A DNA stretch of 64,000 nt from Mammaliicoccus fleurettii (GCF_003970575.1 NZ_RXWZ01000157.1:1-64000), one strand, 5' to 3'. Numbered from the stretch's first letter, positions 53,677 to 62,611 are shown. Notes: a model not told the origin generated them from the letters alone. A program made the numbers and translations.

Positions 53677-55354
53677 TATTGTGATGTTCATTTGTTTGAT
53701 TGCACCTTTAACGATTAAAGCCACAACAAGTTTAAGTGAAATTTATATTAGTGTGACGGATGCTAAGACAGCGATACAAGAGAAAGACAAACAAGCATTT
53801 AAACAACATTTTAAAGAAATTAAAGACAACTGGCAAAAAGTGAATCAAAATGATCATAAACTTGTTCAAACGATAAATGAAGATATTCATAAAGTCGAAG
53901 AAAGTAAGTCGCCAGAAGATAAAGAGAAAGCGTTAAATAAACTTACTTCAGATTTAATTGATTATGAAAAAGTGTTGAACCCTGTTGATAAACAAAAGAA
54001 AAGAGATCAATTGCAAAAAGAAATGCAACCGCTCATCCAAGAAATTTCTAAAGCTATAACAGATAAAGACTTTGAACAAGCGCAAGCAATCAATAATCAA
54101 TTAAATGCAACTTGGACTAAAAATGAAGCAATTGTTCGTGAAGAAGATATAGGAAGATATGGTCAAATTGAAACAAGATTGATGTTTATAAGAATAGCGT
54201 TAACTAAAGATAAAGTAGATGCTGCAAGCGCACAAATAGAAGTGGAACAATTAAAGAAAGCATTAGATGAATATTATGCAGGTAAGAAGTCAGATGTGAA
54301 AACGGGTGACCAAGATGTGAATATTTTAAATAAACATCTTGATCAGGCGATTCGTAATATAAAAAATAATGATTTAGCTAAAGCTAAACAAGATTTACAA
54401 CAGTTTATCATTGCGTGGCCAAACGTAGAAAGTGAAATCAGCACTAAAAACGGTGCGCTATATACTAAAATAGAACAACAAATCCCACAATTTGCAGGAC
54501 AACTTGAGCAAGATAATAAAGACGATATTCAAGCTCACTTAGAAAGCATTAATCATGAAATTAAATCAACCATATCTAAGACGAGTTATACATTTTGGGA
54601 TGCAGCATTAATTTTGTTACGTGAAGGCGTAGAAGCGTTGCTGATTGTGATGGCTTTATTAACAGTTACACGTAAATCAGAACAAAGAAAAGCATCAAAA
54701 TGGATTGTTATAGGCAGTATGAGCGGTATCGCGCTAAGTATCGTTTTAGCATTTATATTTAAATCAATATTTGATAACTTAGGTGAAACAAGAGAGTTAA
54801 CAGAAGGTATCGTAGGTATAGGGTCAGTCGTCTTGATGATTATCGTAGGAATATGGCTGCACTCTAAATCAAGTTTGGATTCATGGCAAAGCTTCATTAA
54901 TAAAAATATGGATATAGCCATGTCCACAGGCAGTATCATAACATTTGGATTAGTAGCATTCTTATCCGTATTTAGAGAAGGTGCTGAAACAATCATTTTC
55001 TATTTAGGAATCGTAGGAAAGATATCAACATGGTCATTTGTTTTAGGTATTGTTGTCGCGTCAGTTATATTAGTGTTAATCGCGATATTCTTTAATCAAA
55101 TAACAAAATGGATTCCAATACATCGATTATTCTTTATAATGTCATTATTCATATTTATATTGGCATTTAAAATATTAGGCGTAAGTATTCATACATTACA
55201 AATATTGAATATCGTGTCACAACACGCTATCAATAAATTACCTTTTATAGACATTGTAGGATTTTATCCAACATACGAAACACTCATACCACAACTTGCG
55301 CTAGTTATTATTGTAGTTGTTTATTATATGATGAGTAAGAAGAAAGGCACTTAA
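53651..55354 (+). CDS. efeU: iron permease EfeU/FepC (FTR1 family) with large N-terminal domain
   Basis: A 567-residue membrane protein. A signal-like helix at the start leads to an extracytoplasmic, lysine-rich, helical domain (about residues 30-310). The FTR1-type channel has seven helices in the rest. The iron-ligating REGxE motifs are LLREGVEALLIV (about residue 322) and VFREGAETIIFY (about 440). The start is GTG, with AAGGAGG seven bases before it inside the efeB coding sequence. The long N-terminus matches staphylococcal FepC. With EfeO disrupted, the function of the importer is uncertain. Confidence 0.92.
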   Translation: MKRYLTIFSIVMFICLIAPLTIKATTSLSEIYISVTDAKTAIQEKDKQAFKQHFKEIKDNWQKVNQNDHKLVQTINEDIHKVEESKSPEDKEKALNKLTSDLIDYEKVLNPVDKQKKRDQLQKEMQPLIQEISKAITDKDFEQAQAINNQLNATWTKNEAIVREEDIGRYGQIETRLMFIRIALTKDKVDAASAQIEVEQLKKALDEYYAGKKSDVKTGDQDVNILNKHLDQAIRNIKNNDLAKAKQDLQQFIIAWPNVESEISTKNGALYTKIEQQIPQFAGQLEQDNKDDIQAHLESINHEIKSTISKTSYTFWDAALILLREGVEALLIVMALLTVTRKSEQRKASKWIVIGSMSGIALSIVLAFIFKSIFDNLGETRELTEGIVGIGSVVLMIIVGIWLHSKSSLDSWQSFINKNMDIAMSTGSIITFGLVAFLSVFREGAETIIFYLGIVGKISTWSFVLGIVVASVILVLIAIFFNQITKWIPIHRLFFIMSLFIFILAFKILGVSIHTLQILNIVSQHAINKLPFIDIVGFYPTYETLIPQLALVIIVVVYYMMSKKKGT

Positions 55355-55375
55355 TAAATTTAAGTGTCTCAGAGT

Positions 55376-55413
55376 GTCGACAAAGTCTTTTTTAGACTTT
55401 GTCGGCATTTTTT
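55376..55413 (+). terminator. efeOBU terminator
   Basis: CGACAAAGTC and GACTTTGTCG arms around a T-rich loop, then a T run. Confidence 0.95.
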
Positions 55414-55415
55414 AT

Positions 55416-55490
55416 GCGCATGCTTTCCGCGGGCATGTTCTCAGCCTGTAGTCTTCGAATCATGCTGTTCCCGCAGGAGTCAGCGCTAAA
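55416..55490 (-). repeat. diverged ~96-bp palindrome, copy D (reversed)
   Basis: On the minus strand GCTGACTCCTGCGGGAACAG, then GACTACAGGCTGAGAAC and GCCCGCGGAAAGCATGCGC. These are the same parts in the same order as copies A-C, with many substitutions. It resembles widespread Bacillales repeats with a GACTCCTGCGGGAA motif. Confidence 0.75.
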
Positions 55491-55570
55491 CAAACACCAA
55501 ATATTAACAAACTATTTTATAATATAGATGAAATTTTATTTAGGGGTTAATTCTATGTTAAATTTTATTT

Positions 55571-55786
55571 TGAATTTATCAAGTCAGGGTCCACATGATA
55601 AATAGAGCTGTTGAATTTATCAAGTCAAGGTCCACATGATAAATAGAGCTGTTGAATTTATCAAGTCAGGGTCCACATGATAAATAGAGGCGTTGAATTT
55701 ATCAAGTCAGGCTCCACATGATAAATAGAGCCGTTGAATTTATCAAGTCAAGCTCCACATGATAAATAGAACCGTTGAATTTATCA
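55571..55786 (+). repeat. 41-bp tandem array R5 (5 units)
   Basis: Five units with arms GAATTTATCA and TGATAAATAG enclose a distinct core, AGTCAGGGTCCACA. It is a subfamily, very uniform, on the plus strand. With R4 it brackets efeOBU. Confidence 0.9.
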
Positions 55787-55886
55787 TTCATGACATTTGT
55801 CATATCATATTCGTGACAGTTTGTACTTATAACGCATCGTGCTGTTATTTATACTTAAGTTAAATGAATAAAGGACGGTGATTGCT

Positions 55887-56747
55887 GTGATTGATGTTCA
55901 ACAAGTAACGAAGATTTATCATGATAAAAAAGTTGTGAATGGTGTGTCTTTTCAAATTAATGAAGGGGAATGTACGGCTTTGATTGGCCCTAATGGTGCA
56001 GGTAAATCGACATTGATTGATATGATTATTGGCGATAGACATCCGAATGATGGACAAATTGTAAGTGATGACCATCAATTGGATAAGAAGCGGATGGGCA
56101 TTTTGTTCCAAACGACTGCGTTTCCTGATGTGATAAAAGTTAAAGAGTTATTTAAACTTTATAAGTCGTTTTATAAAGATACGATTTCGATTGAAGATTT
56201 CAAAGAAATTACGAGATTCCGTGATGATAAATTAGAACAATTTGCGTCTAAGTTATCTGGTGGTGAACGTAGAATTTTAGATTTTGCGTTTGCGATTATC
56301 GGTAAGCCTGAATTTCTGATTTTAGATGAGCCTACTAGCGCGATGGATACTGAAATGAGAAAGCATTTTTGGAAAGTGATTGAACAAATGAAGCAAGAAG
56401 GTAAGACGATTTTTTATACTTCTCATTATATTGAAGAAGTTGAGCGTATGGCTGATCGTGTCGTTGTACTTAACAAAGGTGAACTTGTCATGGATAGTAC
56501 ACCTAGAGCGATTCGTCACAGTGAACATAAGACGCATATTCAAATTCCTTTATCGAGTAAACATATCATTGAATATCTTGAAAATGTTTCGGTGGAAGAA
56601 ACGAAAGATGTATTAATCATTACTACACAAGATATTAATCCCGTTATGAAGACTTTTATGAAACATAATATGGATTTTAATGAAATAGAAATTTCAAAAG
56701 AGTCATTAATGGATACGATATTTTCAAAAAATGAAGAAAGGATTTGA
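55887..56747 (+). CDS. ABC transporter ATP-binding protein (YvfR-like)
   Basis: A 286-residue ATPase with Walker A GPNGAGKST (near residue 40), signature KLSGGERR, Walker B LILDEPTSAMD and switch histidine TSHYIEE. About 80 C-terminal residues follow, as in drug/bacteriocin-type DrrA exporters. A GTG at 55878 is open, but GGTGA at 55877-55881 fits the GTG at 55887. It is first in an operon with an ABC-2 permease, histidine kinase and response regulator: the order of B. subtilis yvfRSTU. Confidence 0.88.
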   Translation: MIDVQQVTKIYHDKKVVNGVSFQINEGECTALIGPNGAGKSTLIDMIIGDRHPNDGQIVSDDHQLDKKRMGILFQTTAFPDVIKVKELFKLYKSFYKDTISIEDFKEITRFRDDKLEQFASKLSGGERRILDFAFAIIGKPEFLILDEPTSAMDTEMRKHFWKVIEQMKQEGKTIFYTSHYIEEVERMADRVVVLNKGELVMDSTPRAIRHSEHKTHIQIPLSSKHIIEYLENVSVEETKDVLIITTQDINPVMKTFMKHNMDFNEIEISKESLMDTIFSKNEERI

Positions 56748-56753
56748 TGAGAT

Positions 56754-57485
56754 ATGTTATGGGCTTATTTTAAATCAGAATTATTGTTAATTTCTCGAAA
56801 AAAATCATATTTAATACTTTCAATCATGTTACCTCTTGTATTGTATTTAATTTTTACGGCAATGCTTGATTTGCCAAAAGAATATGAAACAAAATTTTAT
56901 AAAGAGTACATGTTTAGCATGGCAACTTTCAGTTTAAGTAGTTTCTGTATTATGACATTTCCGCTAGAGATGATTGAAGATAAGAAAATAGGTTGGGCTA
57001 AAAATTTGTTTAAAACACCTTTATCGCCAAGCTATTATTATGCAGGCAAAGTGATGAAATTAATGTGCATGTTCTGTATAGCGATCATTGCGTTATTTTT
57101 AGTTGGAGGATTATATAGAGGTGTCGAAATGTCAGTTGGTGAATGGATTGGTTCTGGCATCTTATTATGGTTAGGCGCTAGTATGTTTTTATCAATAGGC
57201 ATACTCATTTCACAAATGAAAGACTTACAGAAGGCAAGTGCAGCGGCAAATATATTATATTTAGGACTTGCTATAGTAGGTGGTTTATGGTTTCCGACTG
57301 ATCAGTTTCCCGATTGGTTAAAAGAAGTTTCATATGTAACACCGACTTATAATTTAAAAGAACTGTCTCTTTCATTTACTACAAACGGCGGTATTAACTT
57401 TGAATCGTTACTCATCTTAGCTGTTTATTGTATACTATTTATAAGTATCGCATTACTTATACGTAAAAAAACGGAAGTGATTTAA
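56754..57485 (+). CDS. ABC-2-type permease (YvfS-like)
   Basis: A 243-residue permease with six helices (about residues 18-38, 55-75, 100-125, 135-155, 165-185 and 215-238). WFPTDQFPDWLKEVSYVTPTYNLKEL before the last helix is the ABC-2 signature region. The start follows the ATPase stop by six bases (GAAAGGA inside the ATPase gene). Its stop codon overlaps the kinase start by one base. The compound exported is unknown. Confidence 0.85.
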   Translation: MLWAYFKSELLLISRKKSYLILSIMLPLVLYLIFTAMLDLPKEYETKFYKEYMFSMATFSLSSFCIMTFPLEMIEDKKIGWAKNLFKTPLSPSYYYAGKVMKLMCMFCIAIIALFLVGGLYRGVEMSVGEWIGSGILLWLGASMFLSIGILISQMKDLQKASAAANILYLGLAIVGGLWFPTDQFPDWLKEVSYVTPTYNLKELSLSFTTNGGINFESLLILAVYCILFISIALLIRKKTEVI

Positions 57486-58591
57486 TGTCTATATTAGAAA
57501 AAGTGAAAGCAAACCCGATAGGCACTTCAAATTTGATATATTTAATTTTTCCTGTGCTAAGTTTATCAGTGCTTGGACATAAAGGACCATTGTGGAGCGG
57601 TATACTCATCACCGTTCTATTTACTGTAAGTTATTTAATTATGATTTATGATGACTTATCTAATAAAATCATTTTAAGAAGAACCTTATTAGTCATTCAC
57701 TTTTTAGGCATCTTTTATTTTGTAGGATTTTTTAATGCTTCACATTTATTATTCTTCTTTTATGGAGCATATATCATACCCTATGTATTTCAATTGAAGA
57801 TGAACTCAGTAGAAGTGTTCATGTATGTAAGTGCATTTGTATTCACTATTTTTATAATTGGATTAGATAACAAAGAATATTTAATGCTCATGATTCCAAT
57901 GGCTATTGTCATTTTATTTGTTATGTATGGGAATTTTAAAGTATTAGAATCCAGAAAGCTACAAGAAAAAATTAGAAATCAAAATGCACATATTAATACG
58001 TTGATAGCTGAACAAGAGAGAAATCGTATCGGTCAAGATTTACATGATACGTTAGGACATGTGTTCGCGAGTTTAAGTGTTAAGTCTGAACTTGCAATGA
58101 AATTGATTGATAAAGATGTAGATAAAGCGAAAAGTGAAATGGCGTCTGTTAATGAATTATCTAAAGATGCTTTAGTTAAAGTAAGAGCGATTGTCGACGA
58201 TTTGAAATTACAATCATTTGAAGAAGAAATTAAGACGATGGATACATTATTAGAAAACGCGAATTTATTATTTGAATTTAGAAATGCTGATCGAGCTAAG
58301 TCGTTAAGTCCAACTAAGCAATCAGCTTTATCGATGATATTGAGAGAAGCGGTTAATAATGTGATCAAACATGCAAAAGCTACTAAAGTGACAGGCGAAA
58401 TTATTGAAGAGAATAAAAGCATCAGTATGGTGGTTCAAGATGATGGTATCGGAATGAAAAACATTTGTGAAGAGGATCTTAAAAGTATTAAACAGCGTGT
58501 CGATGCAGTAAAAGGAAAATTAGATGTGAATAATATAAATGAAGGCTTAAAAATAACGGTTATTTTGCCGAGGGGGGATGATACATTATGA
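57485..58591 (+). CDS. sensor histidine kinase, DesK/NarX family
   Basis: A 368-residue kinase. Five or six helices in residues 15-150 form a membrane sensor with almost no external loop. A short coiled linker (LQEKIRNQNAHINTLIAEQERN) leads to the HisKA_3 domain, with the phosphorylated histidine H187 in DLHDTLGHVFASL. The N box is REAVNNVIKHAKA and G1 box DDGIGM. Overlaps of 1 base with the permease and 4 with the regulator indicate tight co-expression. Such kinases often sense membrane state or the substrate of the adjacent transporter. Confidence 0.9.
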   Translation: MSILEKVKANPIGTSNLIYLIFPVLSLSVLGHKGPLWSGILITVLFTVSYLIMIYDDLSNKIILRRTLLVIHFLGIFYFVGFFNASHLLFFFYGAYIIPYVFQLKMNSVEVFMYVSAFVFTIFIIGLDNKEYLMLMIPMAIVILFVMYGNFKVLESRKLQEKIRNQNAHINTLIAEQERNRIGQDLHDTLGHVFASLSVKSELAMKLIDKDVDKAKSEMASVNELSKDALVKVRAIVDDLKLQSFEEEIKTMDTLLENANLLFEFRNADRAKSLSPTKQSALSMILREAVNNVIKHAKATKVTGEIIEENKSISMVVQDDGIGMKNICEEDLKSIKQRVDAVKGKLDVNNINEGLKITVILPRGDDTL

Positions 58592-59190
58592 TTTCAATCG
58601 TGATAGCAGAAGATCAAGAAATGTTACGAAAAGCGATGGTTCAATTAATGGAACTGAATGATGAATTAGAAATCTTAGGTGATGTCCCGAATGGTGAAGA
58701 TGCATTACAAATCATAAAAGATAAACAACCAGATGTTGCAATATTAGACGTTGAAATGCCTAAAATGACTGGACTCGAAGTATTAAAAGCAGTTAAAGAT
58801 TTAAAATTGAATACAAAAGTGATAATTGTGACGACATTTAAAAGACCGGGATATTTTGAAAGTGCAGTAGCAAATGATGTAGACGCATATGTACTAAAAG
58901 AACGCTCTGTAGATGAGCTCGTTGTAACAATAAAAAGTGTTATGGATGGCAAGAAAGAATATAGCGAATCATTAATGACATCTATGTTTAAATGTAAAAA
59001 TCCACTAAACCCAAAAGAACAACTTGTGTTAAAAGAAATTGGCAAAGGCTTATCTAGTAAAGAAATTTCAAAAGTATTATTTTTATCAGATGGCACAATT
59101 AGAAATTATACATCGACTATTATTGATAAATTAGAAGCGGATAATCGATTTGATGCCTGGCAAATAGCCGTTGAAAAAGGTTGGATATAG
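58588..59190 (+). CDS. response regulator, NarL/LuxR family
   Basis: A 200-residue regulator. The receiver domain has acidic pocket EDQE (residues 8-11), phosphoacceptor D54 (AILDVEMPKMTG), conserved TT near 85 and lysine in VLKERS. The C-terminal LuxR HTH is LNPKEQLVLKEIGKGLSSKEISKVLFLSDGTIRNYTSTIIDKL. It is phosphorylated by the kinase encoded just upstream and probably controls this operon. No internal terminator follows; the W array does. Confidence 0.9.
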   Translation: MISIVIAEDQEMLRKAMVQLMELNDELEILGDVPNGEDALQIIKDKQPDVAILDVEMPKMTGLEVLKAVKDLKLNTKVIIVTTFKRPGYFESAVANDVDAYVLKERSVDELVVTIKSVMDGKKEYSESLMTSMFKCKNPLNPKEQLVLKEIGKGLSSKEISKVLFLSDGTIRNYTSTIIDKLEADNRFDAWQIAVEKGWI

Positions 59191-59239
59191 TAGGGTATTA
59201 TATTTTAGATGAAAAATAACAGAGCGCAAATGCTTTGGA

Positions 59240-59482
59240 ATCGTATGATATCGTTTGAGTCTTCATGCGATTTGAGCTGGATTTACCAGAAGCGCACGAT
59301 ATCTACTGAGTCTTCGTGCGATTTATCCAGAATTTACCAAAAACGCACGATATCTTTTGAGTCTTCGTGCGATTTATCCAGAATTTACCAAAAACGCACG
59401 ATATCTTTTGAGTCTTCGTGCGATTCACCCAAAATTTATCAAAAACGCACAATATCTACTGAGTCTTCGTGCGATTTATCCA
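59240..59482 (+). repeat. 51-bp tandem array W (5 units)
   Basis: Units begin at 59240 (degenerate), 59292, 59343, 59394 and 59445. Each holds the stem CGCACGA/TCGTGCG around TATCTTTTGAGTCT, then ATTTATCCAGAATTTACC. Single copies occur at 23484 (reversed) and, as a half, near 50967. Because 51 is a multiple of three, the array stays open as a repetitive ORF that I do not regard as a gene. Confidence 0.88.
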
Positions 59483-59530
59483 GAGTGATCACTGAACACC
59501 GTAATCCTGATTTCACTTTGATTACCTTTC

Positions 59531-59627
59531 ACGATTTTGTAAAGTGCTGACGCCCGGGGGAATAGTATGAGTGAGAGACTACAGGATCGAGCCATACCCC
59601 TAGGCAAGCATGCACGAGCAAAATCGT
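59531..59627 (+). repeat. ~96-bp imperfect palindrome, copy C
   Basis: The outer arms ACGATTTTGT and GCAAAATCGT, and inner GGGGGAATAGTATG/CATACCCC. It follows the W array directly, as copy B follows R4. Confidence 0.88.
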
Positions 59628-59644
59628 AAGATTTCAAAACATAA

Positions 59645-59688
59645 AAAAGGTCTCTTCACTAGGCGATAGCCTAATGAAGAGACCTTTT
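59645..59688. terminator. bidirectional terminator
   Basis: AAAAGGTCTCTTCA and TGAAGAGACCTTTT arms, with an inner TAGGC/GCCTA pair (one mismatch between). It serves the FusB-like gene on the minus strand. Confidence 0.93.
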
Positions 59689-59735
59689 ATTTTGAGAATG
59701 GGTATTTATGTTCCAGACTCACAATCTTAAAAATA

Positions 59736-60380
59736 TTATTTTGCTTTTACAGTGTGTATAAAATCATATAATCCGTCTAGTTGATCGAGTTGTTGGTTAC
59801 AACGTTGACTATCATGGCAAATATAGTTGCCGTTCTTAGTATATGTTCCATCACCTTTAGATTTAGTCATAGATAGGAACATAGAAACATTTGATTCTTT
59901 TTTACATATGCTGCAAATACCAGGTTTAATAGTAGGTGATAAATCGCCCGAAACACCTGTTAATATGCCATTTTCATACATTATTATAAATTTCTTTTGC
60001 TTTCCTGAATCATTCCAACCTATATAAGAAGACTCTTTTAAATCAATGCTTTCCCAATCTGGCTGTTTTAACTTTTTAGTCTTTTTAAAAAGTTTTTCCA
60101 ATTGTTTACTTGAAGGCATTTCAAAAGGAATGACATAGCTTTTAAGTCCAAATAATACTTTCTCGACTTGCGCTCGAGAAATTCTTTTGTTCATGATTAT
60201 ATTTGTAAATTCTTCTATTTCAGAATGTTTCTCGCTAAAAAGTTGTGATATATGGTCATAAGTGATTGCTTGAAAAGTATCAATTGTTTTTAAGTCGTTA
60301 ACTGACTTATAGACATTAGATAATTGTTCTGACTTTTGTTTAATACTAACGAATTGATATGGTTGTATATAATTATTCAT
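59736..60380 (-). CDS. FusB-family elongation factor G-binding protein
   Basis: A 214-residue two-domain protein of the FusB/FusC/FusD/FusF family. The helical N-terminal half (to about residue 85) is followed by the EF-G-binding part (PSSKQLEKLFKKTKKLKQPD, SYIGWND). The zinc finger has CSIC near 157 and HDSQRC near 193, with DGTYTKNGNYIC between. Such proteins free EF-G from ribosomes stalled by fusidic acid. Length and motifs match acquired resistance proteins, but the setting is chromosomal without mobile genes, as for intrinsic fusD or fusF, so which type it is stays open. A leader peptide precedes it. Confidence 0.88.
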   Translation of the reverse strand: MNNYIQPYQFVSIKQKSEQLSNVYKSVNDLKTIDTFQAITYDHISQLFSEKHSEIEEFTNIIMNKRISRAQVEKVLFGLKSYVIPFEMPSSKQLEKLFKKTKKLKQPDWESIDLKESSYIGWNDSGKQKKFIIMYENGILTGVSGDLSPTIKPGICSICKKESNVSMFLSMTKSKGDGTYTKNGNYICHDSQRCNQQLDQLDGLYDFIHTVKAK

Positions 60381-60394
60381 AAAAAATCCCTTCT

Positions 60395-60454
60395 TTAATT
60401 AATTTGATCGTTGGGTATGAATAATTGTAGAGAACATGACACATAAAGTAGCAT
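60395..60454 (-). CDS. 19-residue leader peptide of the FusB-like gene
   Basis: MLLYVSCSLQLFIPNDQIN, encoded on the minus strand from ATG at 60454 to TAA at 60397-60395. A very strong SD, GGAGGG (60468-60463), lies 8 bases before it. The leader ends one base before GAAGGG, the SD of the FusB-like gene. This is the arrangement used for translational attenuation. Known fusB is reported to be inducible in this way, but pairing that hides the second SD is not obvious here. Confidence 0.7.
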   Translation of the reverse strand: MLLYVSCSLQLFIPNDQIN

Positions 60455-60599
60455 CTTAAGATCCCTCCTTATCAGAAACTAGTATAGTCCTTTATCTACC
60501 TAATTTCAAATGTATAATATTATTAAAAATAATCGAAATAGTGTAAAATTAAATTACAATCTAAAATGGTTGTAATTTGTAATAACATGGAGGAATTAG

Positions 60600-61625
60600 T
60601 TGGGAACCGCTATTAGTTTAATTATTTTTATTGTATTACTTGCTTTAACTGGATTCTTTGTTGCAACTGAATTTGCAATTGTGAAGGTGAGATCATCAAG
60701 AATCAATTATTTAGCTAATCAAAATTACAAAAATGCTCAATCAGCAAAAAAAGTAGTAGATTATCTTGATGAATATTTAGCAGCATGTCAGTTAGGAATT
60801 ACGATAACCGCATTAGGTATAGGTATGGTAGGAGAATATACATTTGAATTTATGCTTCATCCACTATACAGTAGCTTCGGTTTATCAGAAACGATGATTC
60901 ATGTATTAACGTTAGTAAGTGCATTTGTTATTGCAACATACTTGCATGTTGTAGTAGGTGAAATGGCACCTAAGACAATAGCAATTCAAAAAGCTGAACA
61001 AGTCACATTATTCTTTGCAAAACCAATCATACTGTTTTATAAATTATTATATCCTTTTATTTTTATTTTAAATGGTTCAGCAAGAATAATACTTAGTTTA
61101 ATAGGCATGAAACCGGCTAAAGAGTCGGAATTATTTCATTCTGAAGAAGAATTAAAAATGTTGATTCAAGAGAGTCACCAAGGTGGAGAAATTTCATCAA
61201 CTGAGTTGGAACATATTAATAAAGTTTTTATATACGATGAATTGACGGTGAAGGATTGCATGATATCAAATGATAGCATTGCAATGATTGATATTCACTC
61301 GAGCCAACAAGAAGCGATTAACTTCGTGAAAAATGGATATTATACAAGATATCCTGTGTTTAAAGAAAATGAAGCGAATATTGTAGGTTATATCCACGCC
61401 AAAGATTTATTAAAAGACAATATAGAACATATCTCTGAATTAATTCATGATATTATACATGTCACAGAATCGGATTCTATTCAAAGTGTATTAGAAAAAA
61501 TGAAAATCAAACGTGTTCATATCGCGATCGTATATAATCAACAAGATAAATTGGTAGGTATTATTACTATGGAAGATATCCTTGAAAATATTGTCGGGAA
61601 TATTGAAGATGAGCATGATAAATAA
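60600..61625 (+). CDS. CNNM/CBS-domain membrane protein, lacking the CorC domain
   Basis: A 341-residue protein of the MpfA/hemolysin C group linked to magnesium or cobalt export. The CNNM (DUF21) membrane domain covers residues 1-185 (GFFVATEFAIVKVRSSR, AACQLGITITALGIGMVGE, VVVGEMAPKTIAIQ). Two CBS repeats run from about 205 to 335 (TVKDCMISND; IKRVHIAIVYNQ; VGIITMEDILENIVGNIEDEHD). Most relatives have another 90 or so residues, a CorC/HlyC domain. Here the frame ends right after the second CBS with no remnant beyond. TTG start with GGAGG six bases before. Confidence 0.85.
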   Translation: MGTAISLIIFIVLLALTGFFVATEFAIVKVRSSRINYLANQNYKNAQSAKKVVDYLDEYLAACQLGITITALGIGMVGEYTFEFMLHPLYSSFGLSETMIHVLTLVSAFVIATYLHVVVGEMAPKTIAIQKAEQVTLFFAKPIILFYKLLYPFIFILNGSARIILSLIGMKPAKESELFHSEEELKMLIQESHQGGEISSTELEHINKVFIYDELTVKDCMISNDSIAMIDIHSSQQEAINFVKNGYYTRYPVFKENEANIVGYIHAKDLLKDNIEHISELIHDIIHVTESDSIQSVLEKMKIKRVHIAIVYNQQDKLVGIITMEDILENIVGNIEDEHDK

Positions 61626-61671
61626 AATAGTATAACAGAAGAGCTTAGGACATCATTTCCTTGCTCAAAAT

Positions 61672-61716
61672 AAATCACCCAAACCGTTGGATACATTGTC
61701 GGATTGGGTGATTTTT
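61672..61716. terminator. terminator of the CNNM/CBS gene
   Basis: AAATCACCCAA-a-CCG and CGG-a-TTGGGTGATTT arms are followed by TTT. Confidence 0.92.
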
Positions 61717-61723
61717 ATATTTC

Positions 61724-61777
61724 TGATTTTATAAAGTACATGCTTGCTTTAGGAATATGGTTCGAGCCTGACGCTTT
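61724..61777 (-). repeat. deleted ~96-bp palindrome, copy E (reversed)
   Basis: GATTTTATAAAGTACATGC, then GGAATATGGTTCGAGCCTG, joins directly to ACGCTTTA. The middle of the element is missing. It ends a few bases before the next gene's stop. Confidence 0.65.
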
Positions 61778-61782
61778 ATTTG

Positions 61783-62328
61783 TTAATGATGTTTTTTCTC
61801 TTTCGGTGGCCATACAAAATATGAAATACAAATAATTAAGTCGATGATGATGACAATTGTCCAAAGATGAATCACACCATCCATAGCTTCTGTACGATTT
61901 TTATCATGAATGAAATAAATGATTAAATGCAAAATCCCTGTTCCTATAAAGTAAGAGAGCAAATGTTTCAACCAGCTTTTAGCATAGTGTATAGCGTAAG
62001 CCAATCCTACAGGTTTAATGGGTTTTGGTCCTTCTTTCATCACATAATATCTAAATCTATCATCTGACCACTTTATCATGCTTTTTCCAAATACAAGAGA
62101 TACTGCTATATAAACTGCAGCAATCGCATGAGGGATTTCAGCTGTTGCGCCATTTATGAGATCTACAGATGTTGTGATAAGCAGTATTAAATCTATAACG
62201 GGTGTAAGTGCTAGGAAGAATAGGCCTAATGTTTTCTTTTTAAAAATGTATCTTGTGACCAATCCGAGTAATATAACGACCCAAAAGGCTATTTCACAGA
62301 AAATAATGAGCCATACGATTAAGTTCAT
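61783..62328 (-). CDS. unknown integral membrane protein
   Basis: A 181-residue protein with about five helices (about residues 4-25, 35-55, 65-82, 120-140 and 150-172) and a polar central loop (KWSDDRFRYYVMKEGPKPIKPVG). The C-terminus is basic with two histidines. It has no known motif; it may correspond to a small conserved Firmicutes membrane family. GGAGGACTAACT precedes the ATG. It is a single gene between the CNNM protein and glpT. Function unknown. Confidence 0.7.
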   Translation of the reverse strand: MNLIVWLIIFCEIAFWVVILLGLVTRYIFKKKTLGLFFLALTPVIDLILLITTSVDLINGATAEIPHAIAAVYIAVSLVFGKSMIKWSDDRFRYYVMKEGPKPIKPVGLAYAIHYAKSWLKHLLSYFIGTGILHLIIYFIHDKNRTEAMDGVIHLWTIVIIIDLIICISYFVWPPKEKKHH

Positions 62329-62512
62329 AGTTAGTCCTCCTTTATTGTGTTAGTCCAGCTATTTCTCCATCTATTTTTATTTAATGGATTTTTATTTTCT
62401 TCGTTATTAATTATTTTTGTCATATTCAAAGTATGACACATTTTAATACACTTGTATTAAATAAAAGTTGTGAAAATAAATAATGTCATGTTGTAAAATG
62501 TTTCAAATTACA

Positions 62513-62541
62513 TTGACTTTAACGTTGTCAAAATCTATGAT
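62513..62541 (+). promoter_or_regulatory. promoter of glpT
   Basis: TTGACT (62513-62518), 17 bases, TATGAT (62536-62541), about 70 bases before the start codon. Confidence 0.75.
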
Positions 62542-62611
62542 GAAACTATCATCCAATCATTTACAAATCATTTACAATCTTTACAAATATTCAATATTAG
62601 GGGGATTCACT

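Noticed and set aside
59209-59550. 113-residue ORF made of 17-residue repeats
   Set aside because: It is the W array read in one frame, with a poor SD. Other arrays of the same style cannot be coding.
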